Positions 17,365-27,020 of a DNA stretch of 64,000 bases are shown piece after piece. Both the position numbers and the translations under genes were made by a program. This stretch comes from CAZKRU01 sp964555235 (GTDB taxonomy: Bacteria; Verrucomicrobiota; Verrucomicrobiia; Methylacidiphilales; CAMAQI01), in contig CAZKRU010000004.1 in assembly GCA_964555235.1 (NCBI GenBank), forward strand, positions 30,136 to 94,135, given 5' to 3'. Below the pieces are notes generated by a model. The model was not told the DNA's origin and ran no database searches. It saw nothing but the letters and a program-made list of their open reading frames with translations. Every line of letters begins with the position of its first letter. The stretch's first letter is position 1.

Positions 17365-18659
17365 CCAGTCTTATAAAGCGCGATCACTTTAGGCCGCCCA
17401 TAAAGAGACGCAAGACAAAGTCCCGAAATAAACACGGTAAATCCTAAACTCGTCGGTCGTCCCAATTGTGAAATCAATAACATCGGAGCAGCAGCACCCC
17501 ATAACAATAAGGGCAGTCCATCCCCATTCACACATGCCTTCAAAGATTTTAGAAACAGATAAACGCAGAGCCACCACCTCCACATTAAAAACAAGAGGCC
17601 GGCAATAGGACCGCTCTCTTGTAAGATTCGAGCAACCTCATCCTCGGCAAGAAGATAGGCCATTACATCACCTGTCATCATTTTTGCCCCAGCGGATGTC
17701 CCCATTCCAAGACCGTAGCCCGTCAACGGAATATCTCCTAGATTAGAAAAGTGGTCAAATATTGTCGCGCTGATGCGCGTGAAAAATCCAACCCTTCCTC
17801 CCTCATAGGCAGATGCTTCATCGATTCTACCTCCAAATACCGTTAACGCCGAACCTGCAAAGTCGAATTGAAGAACGACTAAAGCCGCAAAAATCACAAG
17901 AACAATCCCAATGACCTGCCGATGAATCCGAGTTGGATAAAAAATAATCGAAAAAATACCAAGCGTCCAAACAATCAGAATACTTACCAATGCCAATCGA
18001 CTAATCGAAAGGACTAAACCAATCAAAAGTCCAATCACGGATATCAATAAGCGAGCATCAAGTCTAGTATTCTTAATCAGCAAGTAGTAACCTAAATAGG
18101 CTGATGCCAATGCAAAATATTCAGCGACGCCGGTAATAAATGAAAACACACTCGGGGGACGAACATTCCCAACCGTTGCACGAATTTGAAACGCATCCGC
18201 TCCCGCGCCAACATTAATCCATGAATCTGGTGAAGAGAGAAACTGAAAAATCATCAGAATCGACATTGGAAAGACAAGGTTAATAACAAAGCGGCCCATT
18301 GCATCAATATCTTCATACCGCATGATGCTCCCCATCAAAAAAATGAGCGGCATATGCAAAAAATTCGCCCTTAAACCATATAAAATCACAAATAAATCAG
18401 AGTTTGGAGCAAAAAAAGCAAAACTTAGCGAGAGGATCGCGATCGCCATTAAACTTACCATAAATCGATTTAAAGGGAGGATCCGATAACGCAAGGCCAG
18501 CAGATAGATCCCCAATATCACAGGATCACGAATCACCAATAACACTGAAGAGAGACTTGGGAGAATCCATTTTCGGAGTGCGCCTTCAAAAATCAAAAGA
18601 ATGAGATAGACCCAAATCCCCTGAATGATCTTGATTCTATTTGCTTCTGAAAGTCTCAC
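17361..18659 (-). CDS. Polytopic membrane protein, O-antigen polymerase/ligase-like
   Basis: The 432-residue protein has about ten to eleven hydrophobic segments and a longer periplasmic loop in the C-terminal third (about 270-340, with LTGYGLGMGT and EVARILQESG). The Gly-rich GYGLG segment and the E-x-x-x-x-L-x-E-x-G stretch are typical of the Wzy_C/WaaL/O-antigen ligase superfamily. It begins with GTG. The 105-base gap before it contains a GATAAT box about ten bases upstream, so an internal promoter is possible. Its presence in a cluster with an ABC exporter is unusual; a ligase or a second polymerisation step would explain it. Confidence 0.75.
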   Translation of the reverse strand: MRLSEANRIKIIQGIWVYLILLIFEGALRKWILPSLSSVLLVIRDPVILGIYLLALRYRILPLNRFMVSLMAIAILSLSFAFFAPNSDLFVILYGLRANFLHMPLIFLMGSIMRYEDIDAMGRFVINLVFPMSILMIFQFLSSPDSWINVGAGADAFQIRATVGNVRPPSVFSFITGVAEYFALASAYLGYYLLIKNTRLDARLLISVIGLLIGLVLSISRLALVSILIVWTLGIFSIIFYPTRIHRQVIGIVLVIFAALVVLQFDFAGSALTVFGGRIDEASAYEGGRVGFFTRISATIFDHFSNLGDIPLTGYGLGMGTSAGAKMMTGDVMAYLLAEDEVARILQESGPIAGLLFLMWRWWLCVYLFLKSLKACVNGDGLPLLLWGAAAPMLLISQLGRPTSLGFTVFISGLCLASLYGRPKVIALYKTG

Positions 18660-18764
18660 CGTATTATCCCTAATTTAGACCTATACCAATCAGTATCCGT
18701 AGAAAATTATTAAAACTGAGTTTCATTCAACCACCGAACACACCCATCACTCGAAATACGGCAA

Positions 18765-20036
18765 TTAATGATCAAGAGAGTCCAAGGCCTTCAAGATATT
18801 TTTTCCATAATTAGTCCAAGTAAACATTCTAGATCTTTCTGCAGCAGAATGACCCATTCCTGGCAGTGAAGCGCGATTTTCTACCATCCACTCAATTCTT
18901 TCACGAATTGCCAATTCATCATGCGGCTCGATAACCCACCCATCAATCCCCTCTCGCACAACAATATCGGCACCCGAGGCACTTGAAACAAGTACTGGAA
19001 TGCCATTTGCCATCGCTTCAAGAACAACCAAAGCCTGACCCTCGAATAGAGTGGGGAGAACAAGAACATCGGATTCCTTCATGATCTGTAGCACCTTTTC
19101 ATGAGAGCAGGAAGGGGTATGAGTAAAAAGGTGCCGATAAGGGAGAAGACAGGAAACATCTGACGGCATCTCCCCAATCAAATGGAGCTTTACGTGCCTT
19201 CGGATTTCATAACGAAGTGAAGCGATCGCTCGCAACAAGTAGCCAATTCCCTTACGTTGATCGATACGCCCAACAAAGAGCATCCTTAGTCCCTCTGAAT
19301 CACGAGGAAGACTCCAGTCTTTTGGAGAAATATTTAAAGGAGAACCAAATTGTACATCAATGATTTTCTCCTGATTAATCCCATTCAACTCAAGCGTTCT
19401 TCTCACAAATGGACTGCAAGAGATAATACGGTCAGCGAGGCAAACTTCCTCCTCCTTCCGCTCCCCCTTCTCATCAGAATCCTCAAACCCTTGAAGAATC
19501 GAGAAGAACTCGGGGTTGTTCTTCTTTTCATATTCAAAAACATTTCTTGCAGACCTATAATATCCGATGGGAAGATCATAAATACATTTCACGCCTAATC
19601 TTTTTGCCGCCCGAAATGTTTCCAGAGCACCATCCTCGTAGGCATAGACTCCCCAGGGAGGAGAAGTAGTCCCCATGATTGCCTTTGAGACACTGAAATC
19701 TAAGGAGCGCCAGATTGCATCCACTGACGCAAACCCCGACTCATGCTTGAGCCCCCAAGAAAGCCGACACTTTTTAGCGATTTGACGGTAAATCTCTCGA
19801 CTCGGATTGCAGGCAAATAGCTTACATGGCAATTCATAGGAGCGCCTCCGCAGCTCTTGACTAATGGCTCTTGGGCAATATCTCAACCAACGGCTATTCG
19901 ACTCAAAAGCAATCGTGGTGAAATACTTTTCCAAAAAATGATTGGAATAGAGCGTGTTGAGAACGGCTCTTACATTCGAGTTTCCAAAAGGGTGCGTTAA
20001 CCAGACTACTTTATGATTTGGTCGATCTGGCGACAT
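18765..20036 (-). CDS. Glycosyltransferase, GT4 family
   Basis: GT-B enzyme of 423 residues. The N-terminal domain is longer than in its neighbours and has a Cys/Arg-rich start. The C-terminal part has LFVGRIDQRKG, the nucleotide-sugar loop, and E-x7-E in FEGQALVVLEAMANG followed by the GADIV segment. It overlaps the end of the preceding glycosyltransferase gene by 31 bases. The specificity is unknown; a chain-elongating transferase of the glycan is the likely role. Confidence 0.88.
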   Translation of the reverse strand: MSPDRPNHKVVWLTHPFGNSNVRAVLNTLYSNHFLEKYFTTIAFESNSRWLRYCPRAISQELRRRSYELPCKLFACNPSREIYRQIAKKCRLSWGLKHESGFASVDAIWRSLDFSVSKAIMGTTSPPWGVYAYEDGALETFRAAKRLGVKCIYDLPIGYYRSARNVFEYEKKNNPEFFSILQGFEDSDEKGERKEEEVCLADRIISCSPFVRRTLELNGINQEKIIDVQFGSPLNISPKDWSLPRDSEGLRMLFVGRIDQRKGIGYLLRAIASLRYEIRRHVKLHLIGEMPSDVSCLLPYRHLFTHTPSCSHEKVLQIMKESDVLVLPTLFEGQALVVLEAMANGIPVLVSSASGADIVVREGIDGWVIEPHDELAIRERIEWMVENRASLPGMGHSAAERSRMFTWTNYGKNILKALDSLDH

Positions 20037-21016
20037 ATTCGATTAAAATAAACATCCACTGAAAAATACTTCAAATGAGACTCGATAGAGCTCCGCTCCT
20101 CACAACTCCATCCGCTACACTCACTCAACTCAAAGAGACGCTCGACCAATTCCACGAGACTGCCATTATTAAAATAAAGCGCATGAACTCCTGCGGCCTC
20201 ACTTAACCCACCTCTGCTACTGCAAATTAAGCGACACCCGCACGCGAGTGCCTCAAGCGCAACGATCCCAAATGGCTCCTCCCATCGGGACGGGATAATG
20301 CAGATACGATGCCTTGAGTACTCTTTTGCTAAATCCGACCCTCGGAGGATTCCCTTAAAATTGACCCGCTCTAAAACACCAAGCTCCCTTGCCAAACACT
20401 TTAACGTCTCTCGCTCTGGACCGTCTCCAACAATGGTTAAATGAGCAGACTTCCCGTACTTTATATATTCCGATAACGCACGAATCGCTAAATCAACTCC
20501 TTTATCACTAACGAGTCTGGCAACAACCAGCCAATCCTCAGAGCGAGACACATCCCACTTCGAATTAAAAAGCTTATCGTCATAGGAGTTTCCTATCGGC
20601 TCACAAGGAACATTGAGTCTTCTTGAAAGTGCGGCACTATTCGACACATTACTTGACTGTTGAATTAATAAATTTTTTATCGGAAGCGTCATGTATGAAT
20701 AGAGCGTTTGATCCGTGAGCCATGTCTGGTGAATGGTGATCGTTGGTTTTTGAAGAACAAAAAGCGGCCAGCCTAAACTAATACTGGGATGATTTTGAAT
20801 AATGAGATCAGCGCCTTGCAATACCGCGTATGTTTGTCTCATGCGAGGTTGTCGCACTACATTGTAGGCATACTCATCTTCCTGCTGATTTCCTGTACAG
20901 GTGAGAACCGTCACCGCATGTCCGCGTTGGACAAGGTGCTCGGCCAATAAGGCCGTATGGCTTTCAATTCCGCCTGTTTCAGGGAAGAATGGATAAGAAG
21001 TAATTACGATTTTCAT
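20006..21016 (-). CDS. Glycosyltransferase, GT4 family
   Basis: Compact 336-residue GT-B enzyme. It opens with the family's glycine-rich acceptor loop (SYPFFPETGGIESHT) and carries VVARLVSDKG, the GDGPERE loop and E-x7-E in WEEPFGIVALEALACG. The fold is complete although it is shorter than the cluster's other GT4 proteins. ATGA overlap with the preceding gene indicates translational coupling. Donor sugar unknown. Confidence 0.9.
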   Translation of the reverse strand: MKIVITSYPFFPETGGIESHTALLAEHLVQRGHAVTVLTCTGNQQEDEYAYNVVRQPRMRQTYAVLQGADLIIQNHPSISLGWPLFVLQKPTITIHQTWLTDQTLYSYMTLPIKNLLIQQSSNVSNSAALSRRLNVPCEPIGNSYDDKLFNSKWDVSRSEDWLVVARLVSDKGVDLAIRALSEYIKYGKSAHLTIVGDGPERETLKCLARELGVLERVNFKGILRGSDLAKEYSRHRICIIPSRWEEPFGIVALEALACGCRLICSSRGGLSEAAGVHALYFNNGSLVELVERLFELSECSGWSCEERSSIESHLKYFSVDVYFNRICRQIDQIIK

Positions 21017-22182
21017 TCACTTCGATCATGCAGAGGCGAGCCCGCCATCAGCATCTTCATAAACTGATCAGCGATCAATGGCAGTGAAGATTTTTTCTGG
21101 CCCCTTTGAGCTTCAGATATTTTCCGTTCAAACGATGCATCCATTCGAATCGCCAATGGATGATCAAAATCCTCAATTTCACTTGAAAAGCCGTAAGACT
21201 CCTCGCGATTTACAATGGTAGGAATTCCATTTTCAAGAAATGCAGCCGCAGTACTGCTTTTCCCTAGAATTTGCCAAGGCGTTGTCGCGATGCCAAAGTC
21301 CAGTTCCTGTATGCATGCAGAAACCTCTTCAGAACTCAACTCTCCACGACTGATCATTACAAATCTCGATCGATTCTCTAATGAAAGCTCAGACCAAAGA
21401 TCTTTTCCACTCCGCAAATCCCCTAGCGCAGTCATTACAATCTCCTTTCCCATTGAGGAGGCAATGGCATGCAACTTTGTAAAGAGTGGTTCCGAGGGCC
21501 ATTGTGGGTGCAGTGTTCCAAAAAAACCGATCAACCATACATCCCGTCTCGGTCTCTTAATTTTACTATTTTCTTGAATCCACTTCCAGAATTGATCGCC
21601 AGTCTGCGGAACTCCAACAGGGATCGCACTCATCACTGGCAGAACATCAGAATGGATTCCTGCTGCATTTAGACACTCACGATGAACTTTATTCCAGCAA
21701 TTCACCCATTGAGGCCTCAGCGCAGAGTGAAAACGTACAAGCCCATACTTTTGGAGCCAACCAACAAGACGATCCTTAATCGACGCTTCGCGATGAGCTC
21801 CAATCCAAATTTCTTGATACATTAAATGCCAAGGCACTTTACTCGTATTGAGTTTTGAAAACTTTTCAGCCAATCCCCATACAATCCCCTTTGAATTCAT
21901 GGCATAACTAACGACCCCGAGACTCATTACATCAGGATTAAAATTCTGAAGTGAACTCCGAAGCAAGCGAATACGATCATCCCATTTCAATCTTTTTGAA
22001 TATCGATGGGTCGGGATTCCGTCTTGGATCTCATAACAATAAGATTCGGAAATCCGATCAGCAAACGAAAACAGCCCACACTCCCAACCTCTCCTTTGAA
22101 GTTCCCCTGCCAACGTGCGTGTGTAGTCACCGGGGCCATCCTTTCCACGCTCGAAAGTACTGTTGATAAAGGCAACTCTCAC
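21013..22182 (-). CDS. Glycosyltransferase-like protein (GT-B, divergent)
   Basis: The 389-residue protein opens like a GT4 enzyme (FINSTFERGKDGPGDYT) and contains GFFGTLHPQWP in the position of the usual nucleotide-site loop. The E-x7-E motif is not evident: the corresponding segment is TTPWQILGKSSTAAAFLENG. It may be a glycosyltransferase of a divergent subfamily. Three bases separate it from the epimerase gene before it, and it overlaps the next gene by ATGA. Confidence 0.75.
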   Translation of the reverse strand: MRVAFINSTFERGKDGPGDYTRTLAGELQRRGWECGLFSFADRISESYCYEIQDGIPTHRYSKRLKWDDRIRLLRSSLQNFNPDVMSLGVVSYAMNSKGIVWGLAEKFSKLNTSKVPWHLMYQEIWIGAHREASIKDRLVGWLQKYGLVRFHSALRPQWVNCWNKVHRECLNAAGIHSDVLPVMSAIPVGVPQTGDQFWKWIQENSKIKRPRRDVWLIGFFGTLHPQWPSEPLFTKLHAIASSMGKEIVMTALGDLRSGKDLWSELSLENRSRFVMISRGELSSEEVSACIQELDFGIATTPWQILGKSSTAAAFLENGIPTIVNREESYGFSSEIEDFDHPLAIRMDASFERKISEAQRGQKKSSLPLIADQFMKMLMAGSPLHDRSE

Positions 22183-22185
22183 AAA

Positions 22186-23100
22186 TTAATCCCATTGCTT
22201 CATGCAGATCTGAAGGGAGAGATCTATGTCACTTGGATTCCAGTCCTTAAGGATGCATTTTAATAGGGAGATATCGGCAATCCAGCACGAGGGATCTCCG
22301 GCTGAAGGACGCCCCTCATAAATCGCCACCTTCTCCTTTCCAGAAATCTGTATCATTTTACTCGTCAGCTCAGAAAGACGGATAGAACTCCCTCGAGCAA
22401 TATTAAGCCTTACTGGAAATCTTTCATCCGACATCGGTTTCTGTCCCGCCAACGCTCGAACTCCCTTTGAAAAGTCATCGATCCATAGATAATCACGAAA
22501 CTCATTACCAGTTCCATAGAGTCTAACTCGACTCTCAGAACTCTGAATCTGTCGATGAATTTCCCAAACCAACAGACGTCGCTGCCGCACTCCAAAAAGC
22601 GAGAAAAGTCTCAAGAGATAAATTTGCTGCCCATAAATTTTAGCATACTCTTCCGCAAGAAGCTCGCAGCACCATTTATGATAGCCATAAGGCGAAAGGG
22701 GATGCAGCGAAGCTGACTCTAATAATGGACTCTCACCTTGATCGCCATAGACTGCCGCGCTCGAAGGAAAAAAGATCAAAGGCTTCAACCCAGATTTTCG
22801 CACACTTTCTAGAAGATTCATCCATGTCAGAGCCGCACCGCGAAAGTCTCCCATTGGATGCTCAAAGGAGTTTTTGACCGATGCCGTCCCGATCGCATGA
22901 AAAATTGCGTCAGGTTGAAAATCTCGAATCAGCTTCTCGAGCGAATCAACCCCTGCATCAATTGAAAGATATTCTCCACGCCAATCAACCGCAGGTGAGC
23001 TTTTCCGATCAACTCCAAATACTTGATCCCCCGCCTGTAGCAGGCAATCTCCAAGAGAAGCCCCGATAAATCCCTGAACTCCCGTGATGATCCATCTCAT
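22186..23100 (-). CDS. NAD-dependent sugar epimerase/dehydratase (extended SDR)
   Basis: This 304-residue nucleotide-sugar enzyme has the NAD loop TGVQGFIG at the N-terminus, a serine-rich strand PSSAAVYGD, and the catalytic Tyr-x3-Lys in YGYHK. A C-terminal substrate domain follows, with RDYLWIDD. UDP- or GDP-linked sugars are usual substrates; the exact reaction (epimerisation, reduction or dehydration) is not predictable. I chose ATG 23100 because it overlaps the stop of the previous gene as ATGA; nine further in-frame codons lie upstream. Confidence 0.88.
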   Translation of the reverse strand: MRWIITGVQGFIGASLGDCLLQAGDQVFGVDRKSSPAVDWRGEYLSIDAGVDSLEKLIRDFQPDAIFHAIGTASVKNSFEHPMGDFRGAALTWMNLLESVRKSGLKPLIFFPSSAAVYGDQGESPLLESASLHPLSPYGYHKWCCELLAEEYAKIYGQQIYLLRLFSLFGVRQRRLLVWEIHRQIQSSESRVRLYGTGNEFRDYLWIDDFSKGVRALAGQKPMSDERFPVRLNIARGSSIRLSELTSKMIQISGKEKVAIYEGRPSAGDPSCWIADISLLKCILKDWNPSDIDLSLQICMKQWD

Positions 23101-24239
23101 GAATTTGTCCTTCGCCAAGTCACCCAATCTTGAATAACAAGGCTTAGCCTACGCTGACTATCACTCCAACAAAGCGACTGAGCCCTCCGTCTCCCGTTCG
23201 CTGCAATTCTTTCCCTTAATTCACTCTCTTTTAATAACATCGATATTGAATTTTCCATTCCTGATTCATCATTAAAATCGTGGATCAAGGCCTCTTCTCC
23301 GGAAAGCATCTCCGTGCCAAATCCCGTGGGTGTCGTAACCACCGCACAACCGCAAGACATTGCCTCGCTGGTCGCCATCCCAAAACCCTCGTATTGGGTC
23401 GGCAAAAAAAAGACTTTTACTCTTTCAAGCCCCTCACGCAATGTGACAGCGCTATGCCGTGGATGAACCGTAACTCGAGAGCGCAAATCTTCCTCATATA
23501 AATTTCGCACCGCATCGTCGCTCGATCCTGTCCCATAAATCTCAATACGAAGTTCACGATAAGACCGCATCAGCTTTTGAGTTATCCGAACAAAAGCATC
23601 AATTCCTTTTCTTGGAATCCATGATCCGTTAAATGCAATTGAATGATTGCGAGGCAATTCAACCCGAGCTTCTAGAAAAATGGGGTCGAGACCCGGAGGA
23701 ATTACTGAAGTCCAATCCTGAAGATAATACCCTCTCTTGATGCACTCCAAGACGTCGCCACGAGATCCACAAATTAGTCCATCCGTCTGACGAAATGCCT
23801 TCTGAGCCAAGTGGTAGTGAAACATCCAATCCCACACTCTCCGTATCCGATTTTTAAAGCTCTTAGGGGCGCCCTCAAAAGCCCACAACCGCTCAATCAT
23901 AAATATCTCGACCCCATCACTACCAGAAACAATGAGTGGGGGCCTTTTCTGACACAAAAGCCAAGACGAAATCGACCAAAATTCATCTCCATAAAGGATC
24001 ACGACATCATAACATCGATTAAACCATTCTGCCCTTATCTTAAGCCAAGCACCGATGGTCTGTCGGAACTTCTTTGCTGGCCAATTCCTCCCGTATTTGA
24101 GCTCAAAATCTTTGGGCTCCCACACAGACACATGATGACCTGCCTCACGAAGTCCTTGAGCCCACATGAGTCGCGTTTTTCCAGATCCCAAGAGAGGATC
24201 AAGCGGAACATTTCCAATCATCAATATTTTTAAAAGCAT
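23097..24239 (-). CDS. Glycosyltransferase, GT4 family
   Basis: GT-B enzyme of 380 residues. The N-terminal domain begins LKILMIGNVPLDPLLGSGKT; the C-terminal domain has IAFNGSWIPRKG and E-x7-E in YEGFGMATSEAMSCG. The DHVSVWEP-like region suggests the usual membrane-associated acceptor face, but no membrane helix is seen. It follows a 47-base gap after the gene at 24287 and is coupled by ATGA to the epimerase gene. Confidence 0.9.
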   Translation of the reverse strand: MLLKILMIGNVPLDPLLGSGKTRLMWAQGLREAGHHVSVWEPKDFELKYGRNWPAKKFRQTIGAWLKIRAEWFNRCYDVVILYGDEFWSISSWLLCQKRPPLIVSGSDGVEIFMIERLWAFEGAPKSFKNRIRRVWDWMFHYHLAQKAFRQTDGLICGSRGDVLECIKRGYYLQDWTSVIPPGLDPIFLEARVELPRNHSIAFNGSWIPRKGIDAFVRITQKLMRSYRELRIEIYGTGSSDDAVRNLYEEDLRSRVTVHPRHSAVTLREGLERVKVFFLPTQYEGFGMATSEAMSCGCAVVTTPTGFGTEMLSGEEALIHDFNDESGMENSISMLLKESELRERIAANGRRRAQSLCWSDSQRRLSLVIQDWVTWRRTNS

Positions 24240-24286
24240 TTCCGAACGTAGGAATGTAAAAAATAACCTCTAGAATCAACCGAGTA

Positions 24287-25180
24287 CTATCGAACAGGAG
24301 GGAGATAAGTATTCTGATACGCCTGCTTCACTAAACTTAAAAACCGTCTCCACTTTGGAGTCCGATGATGAAGCGTCCCGGCACGAAAGGTCTCCAGTTC
24401 AGCATTCAACGCAAGACGCTCTTCTGAATTAAATTGCTTAAAAAACAACTCGTTAATTGGGATCGAACGATTTAATGCGCAGCCTGCATAATGAATTAAA
24501 TACGGTTTACGATCAGACTCGACCCAATAGCTCTCATAGTCCTCCCCATAATCAGCCGCCCAAGTCGATTCCATACTTGTCGGGGGAAGTGTGAGATTTT
24601 TGAATGGGACATTTGACTTTAGTACGAGTAAATTAATTCCCGCTTGCTCGTGAAAACGTCCATCAAGCACCGTCGATGCAATTTCAGAAGAAAGCATCAT
24701 CCTCTTGAGCTCTTCGAAATGATAGAGCGCTCGATCACAAGCAAACTGACCCGAATTAAAGACGAGTCGCTGCCAAGTGGTGCTCTCTTTTTCGAATTCG
24801 ATCTGTGACTCGCGAGTGACCGTATGAGAATAATCGTGCCAGTGATTACACGTTGCAATAAATCCCTGATGAGGCGCTAATGCTGTCTCAGGGTTTTCTA
24901 AGAAGACAACATCACAGTCGACAAAATGATAGTTAGCGACTAAGAGACACTGGTATTTTCCTGAACGCGGGTGAGCCCCTTTGTCAGTGAGCCACCGATG
25001 AAGCTCCAGATCCCTCCACCATTGACACCCTTCAGGCAAGTCAAAATACTCGGGATCAGAGTCATGCGGAATGACCCATACGGGCAGTCGACACCCCACA
25101 GAACGCAAGGAGCGAACCATTCCTAGTAATTGCCACTGAACGGCTCGGTTGGCCATGGTTATAATCTTTTCTAACTTCAT
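24287..25180 (-). CDS. Glycosyltransferase-like protein (GT-A, DxD type)
   Basis: The 297-residue protein begins MKLEKIITMANRAVQWQ. It has a likely metal/nucleotide-sugar DxD motif in FVDCDVVFLE (about 104) and a later NSGQFACDR segment that matches the N-G/S-G-x-F element of GT8-like folds. It probably transfers a sugar from a nucleotide donor, but I cannot place it in a named family. I chose ATG 25180, which overlaps the previous stop (ATGA), over 25228, which would overlap by 52 bases. The next gene upstream is a different DxD-type protein. Confidence 0.65.
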   Translation of the reverse strand: MKLEKIITMANRAVQWQLLGMVRSLRSVGCRLPVWVIPHDSDPEYFDLPEGCQWWRDLELHRWLTDKGAHPRSGKYQCLLVANYHFVDCDVVFLENPETALAPHQGFIATCNHWHDYSHTVTRESQIEFEKESTTWQRLVFNSGQFACDRALYHFEELKRMMLSSEIASTVLDGRFHEQAGINLLVLKSNVPFKNLTLPPTSMESTWAADYGEDYESYWVESDRKPYLIHYAGCALNRSIPINELFFKQFNSEERLALNAELETFRAGTLHHRTPKWRRFLSLVKQAYQNTYLPPVR

Positions 25181-26103
25181 ATTTGTTTCGGCAACTTTTC
25201 CAAGATCGATGAATATTTTTCGTCCCAATGTTGCACTTCAAAATAACTTAAATTGCTCGGATGTGATTTATAGACTCGGAACACCTCAAAGAGACACCCT
25301 GACATGGCGCTCTCAAGCTCCCCCACCATGACTACTTTTCCCTTCCAATGCCTTCCAGAATTATTCCATAGATCAAGTTGATCTCGATTGATGCAGTACA
25401 TTCCAGCATGGGGATTTCCGCATTCTCCAAATTGGACTTGGTTCAAGCCAAATGTGGCAAAAGAATTCCATGAAAAGCTAGCCCCATCCACTCGCCACTG
25501 AAGATCAAAATACTTTTTCTCCCCATTTCTCATTTCAAACCGATGAGGCTGCAGCAAAATTCTCGCACTGTGAGTCGCCTCATTGAAACATTCAATTTTC
25601 TGTATAAAAAGGGAATCATAGATCACAATATCATCCTCAATCGCCATAAACCAATCATATTGATTTCGTTTCAGCTTAAAAGTCTCTTGAGCCTCAAACT
25701 CGAGTAACATCGGATCCCCTTGATATTGGTCATTAACGATGACTCTACTTTTAATAAAGTCAGGAAGATCCTCAGCAACAGAGCGTCCCTTCATAGTATG
25801 AAGCTCAATGGTCAGCTCAAAATCGGAAAGACTTCTCAAAAGTCCCAGGAGCGTCTCCCGAAGTCTTGAAACTTTTGTCTCGCGACATTTCGGATCCGAT
25901 ACTTCTTCAGGTTTTATAATGTGGGCAACGAAAACTAAAACCTTCTGGGTCTTTGTAGGAGCAAGAATCGGACGCCCGATAAATCCAATCGCCCATTCAC
26001 GCTGATGAAACAGCGTTAATTTAATACGTGCGAGAAATGCCTGCAAAAAAACCTGGCATACGGCAAGAGGTCGAATGATGTAGGCAATCAAAAATGATTT
26101 CAT
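25177..26103 (-). CDS. Putative glycosyltransferase with acidic EDD motif
   Basis: The 308-residue protein has a hydrophobic, possibly membrane-associated N-terminus (about 1-25). A Rossmann-like core follows with MAIEDDIVIYD, an acidic motif of the kind that binds the metal and diphosphate in GT-A enzymes, then HAGMYCINRDQ and a C-terminal HP-SNLSYFEV segment. I do not recognise a precise family; it resembles hypothetical proteins of polysaccharide loci. Both ends overlap neighbours by ATGA, so it is an integral part of the operon. Confidence 0.6.
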   Translation of the reverse strand: MKSFLIAYIIRPLAVCQVFLQAFLARIKLTLFHQREWAIGFIGRPILAPTKTQKVLVFVAHIIKPEEVSDPKCRETKVSRLRETLLGLLRSLSDFELTIELHTMKGRSVAEDLPDFIKSRVIVNDQYQGDPMLLEFEAQETFKLKRNQYDWFMAIEDDIVIYDSLFIQKIECFNEATHSARILLQPHRFEMRNGEKKYFDLQWRVDGASFSWNSFATFGLNQVQFGECGNPHAGMYCINRDQLDLWNNSGRHWKGKVVMVGELESAMSGCLFEVFRVYKSHPSNLSYFEVQHWDEKYSSILEKLPKQI

Positions 26104-26999
26104 TTTTTGAATAGATAGTCTCCAAATGTCTTTGTAGGGAATTCAGTCCAATCAAGAACCTCATCAAATAGCACCTTACCCTCACAATGATAGCCACACC
26201 TCAAAAGAAAATCCCAAGCGGGTGACTCAATTTCTGTTTCTAAGTGAATTCGATCAATAATCCCCAGAAGTAGAGCCTCCTTCATCCCGCAGAGCACTTC
26301 ATATTCAGAGCGTTCAACATCTACCTTCATTAAAGATACACTTCTAATTCCAGCCTGCTTAAAAAAGTCGTCCCCAGCTAATGTAGTGACTTCAATGGTT
26401 TCACTCGAATTTGACAAAAGATCGTATTTTTTCAATGAACTCGTCCCTGAATTATGTGGGTCTGCAGAGAGATGAAAGTTCATCTGAACTCCACTTTCAG
26501 ACCAAAGCGCTGTCGAAATAATTTCAACTCTTGACTCAAAACCGCTGGCCTTGACTGATCTTTCTAGCATCTTTCGATTCATTGGATTCGGCTCAAAAGC
26601 AACCACTCGCCCTTCACTCCCAACAAGAGAAGCCATCGCCATCGCCCAATGCCCCATATTGGACCCAACATCTAAAAATGTATCACCATTTTTGATCAGC
26701 TTTTGGCAGCAGCTTGGCACCTCTTGATTTAAAAAATAGTAGCTCATGAGCCCATGAGATTCAATAATATTGACATAGATTTTGTAATTCTGAAATTCCA
26801 CTAATCGCTCCAATCGGCCCTTTTGCTCATTACGTAACGCAAAGGCCAGTGAACCAATCCCCAGGAAACGCCAGAACGCTCTTCGGCACAGTAAACAAAG
26901 CATCGTCTCTACTAAATTCTCTCCAAAGAGAAAGACTAGCACTCGAATCACTAAACGCGTAATAGATTGATGCAAATGCATTAGCGAGTTGTATGACAA
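26100..26999 (-). CDS. FkbM-family methyltransferase
   Basis: SAM-dependent O-methyltransferase of 299 residues. A hydrophobic N-terminal stretch (about 10-55) could associate with the membrane. The FkbM core follows: FLDVGSNMGHWAM binds SAM, VAFEPNP is motif II, and LMKVDVERSEYEVL is the typical FkbM acidic motif. It most likely methylates a hydroxyl of the glycan or its lipid-linked precursor. It is one of five FkbM or FkbM-like proteins in this cluster. Its stop overlaps the next start. Confidence 0.88.
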   Translation of the reverse strand: MSYNSLMHLHQSITRLVIRVLVFLFGENLVETMLCLLCRRAFWRFLGIGSLAFALRNEQKGRLERLVEFQNYKIYVNIIESHGLMSYYFLNQEVPSCCQKLIKNGDTFLDVGSNMGHWAMAMASLVGSEGRVVAFEPNPMNRKMLERSVKASGFESRVEIISTALWSESGVQMNFHLSADPHNSGTSSLKKYDLLSNSSETIEVTTLAGDDFFKQAGIRSVSLMKVDVERSEYEVLCGMKEALLLGIIDRIHLETEIESPAWDFLLRCGYHCEGKVLFDEVLDWTEFPTKTFGDYLFKK

Positions 27000-27020
27000 T
27001 GAAAGACCGACTTCGTAAAT

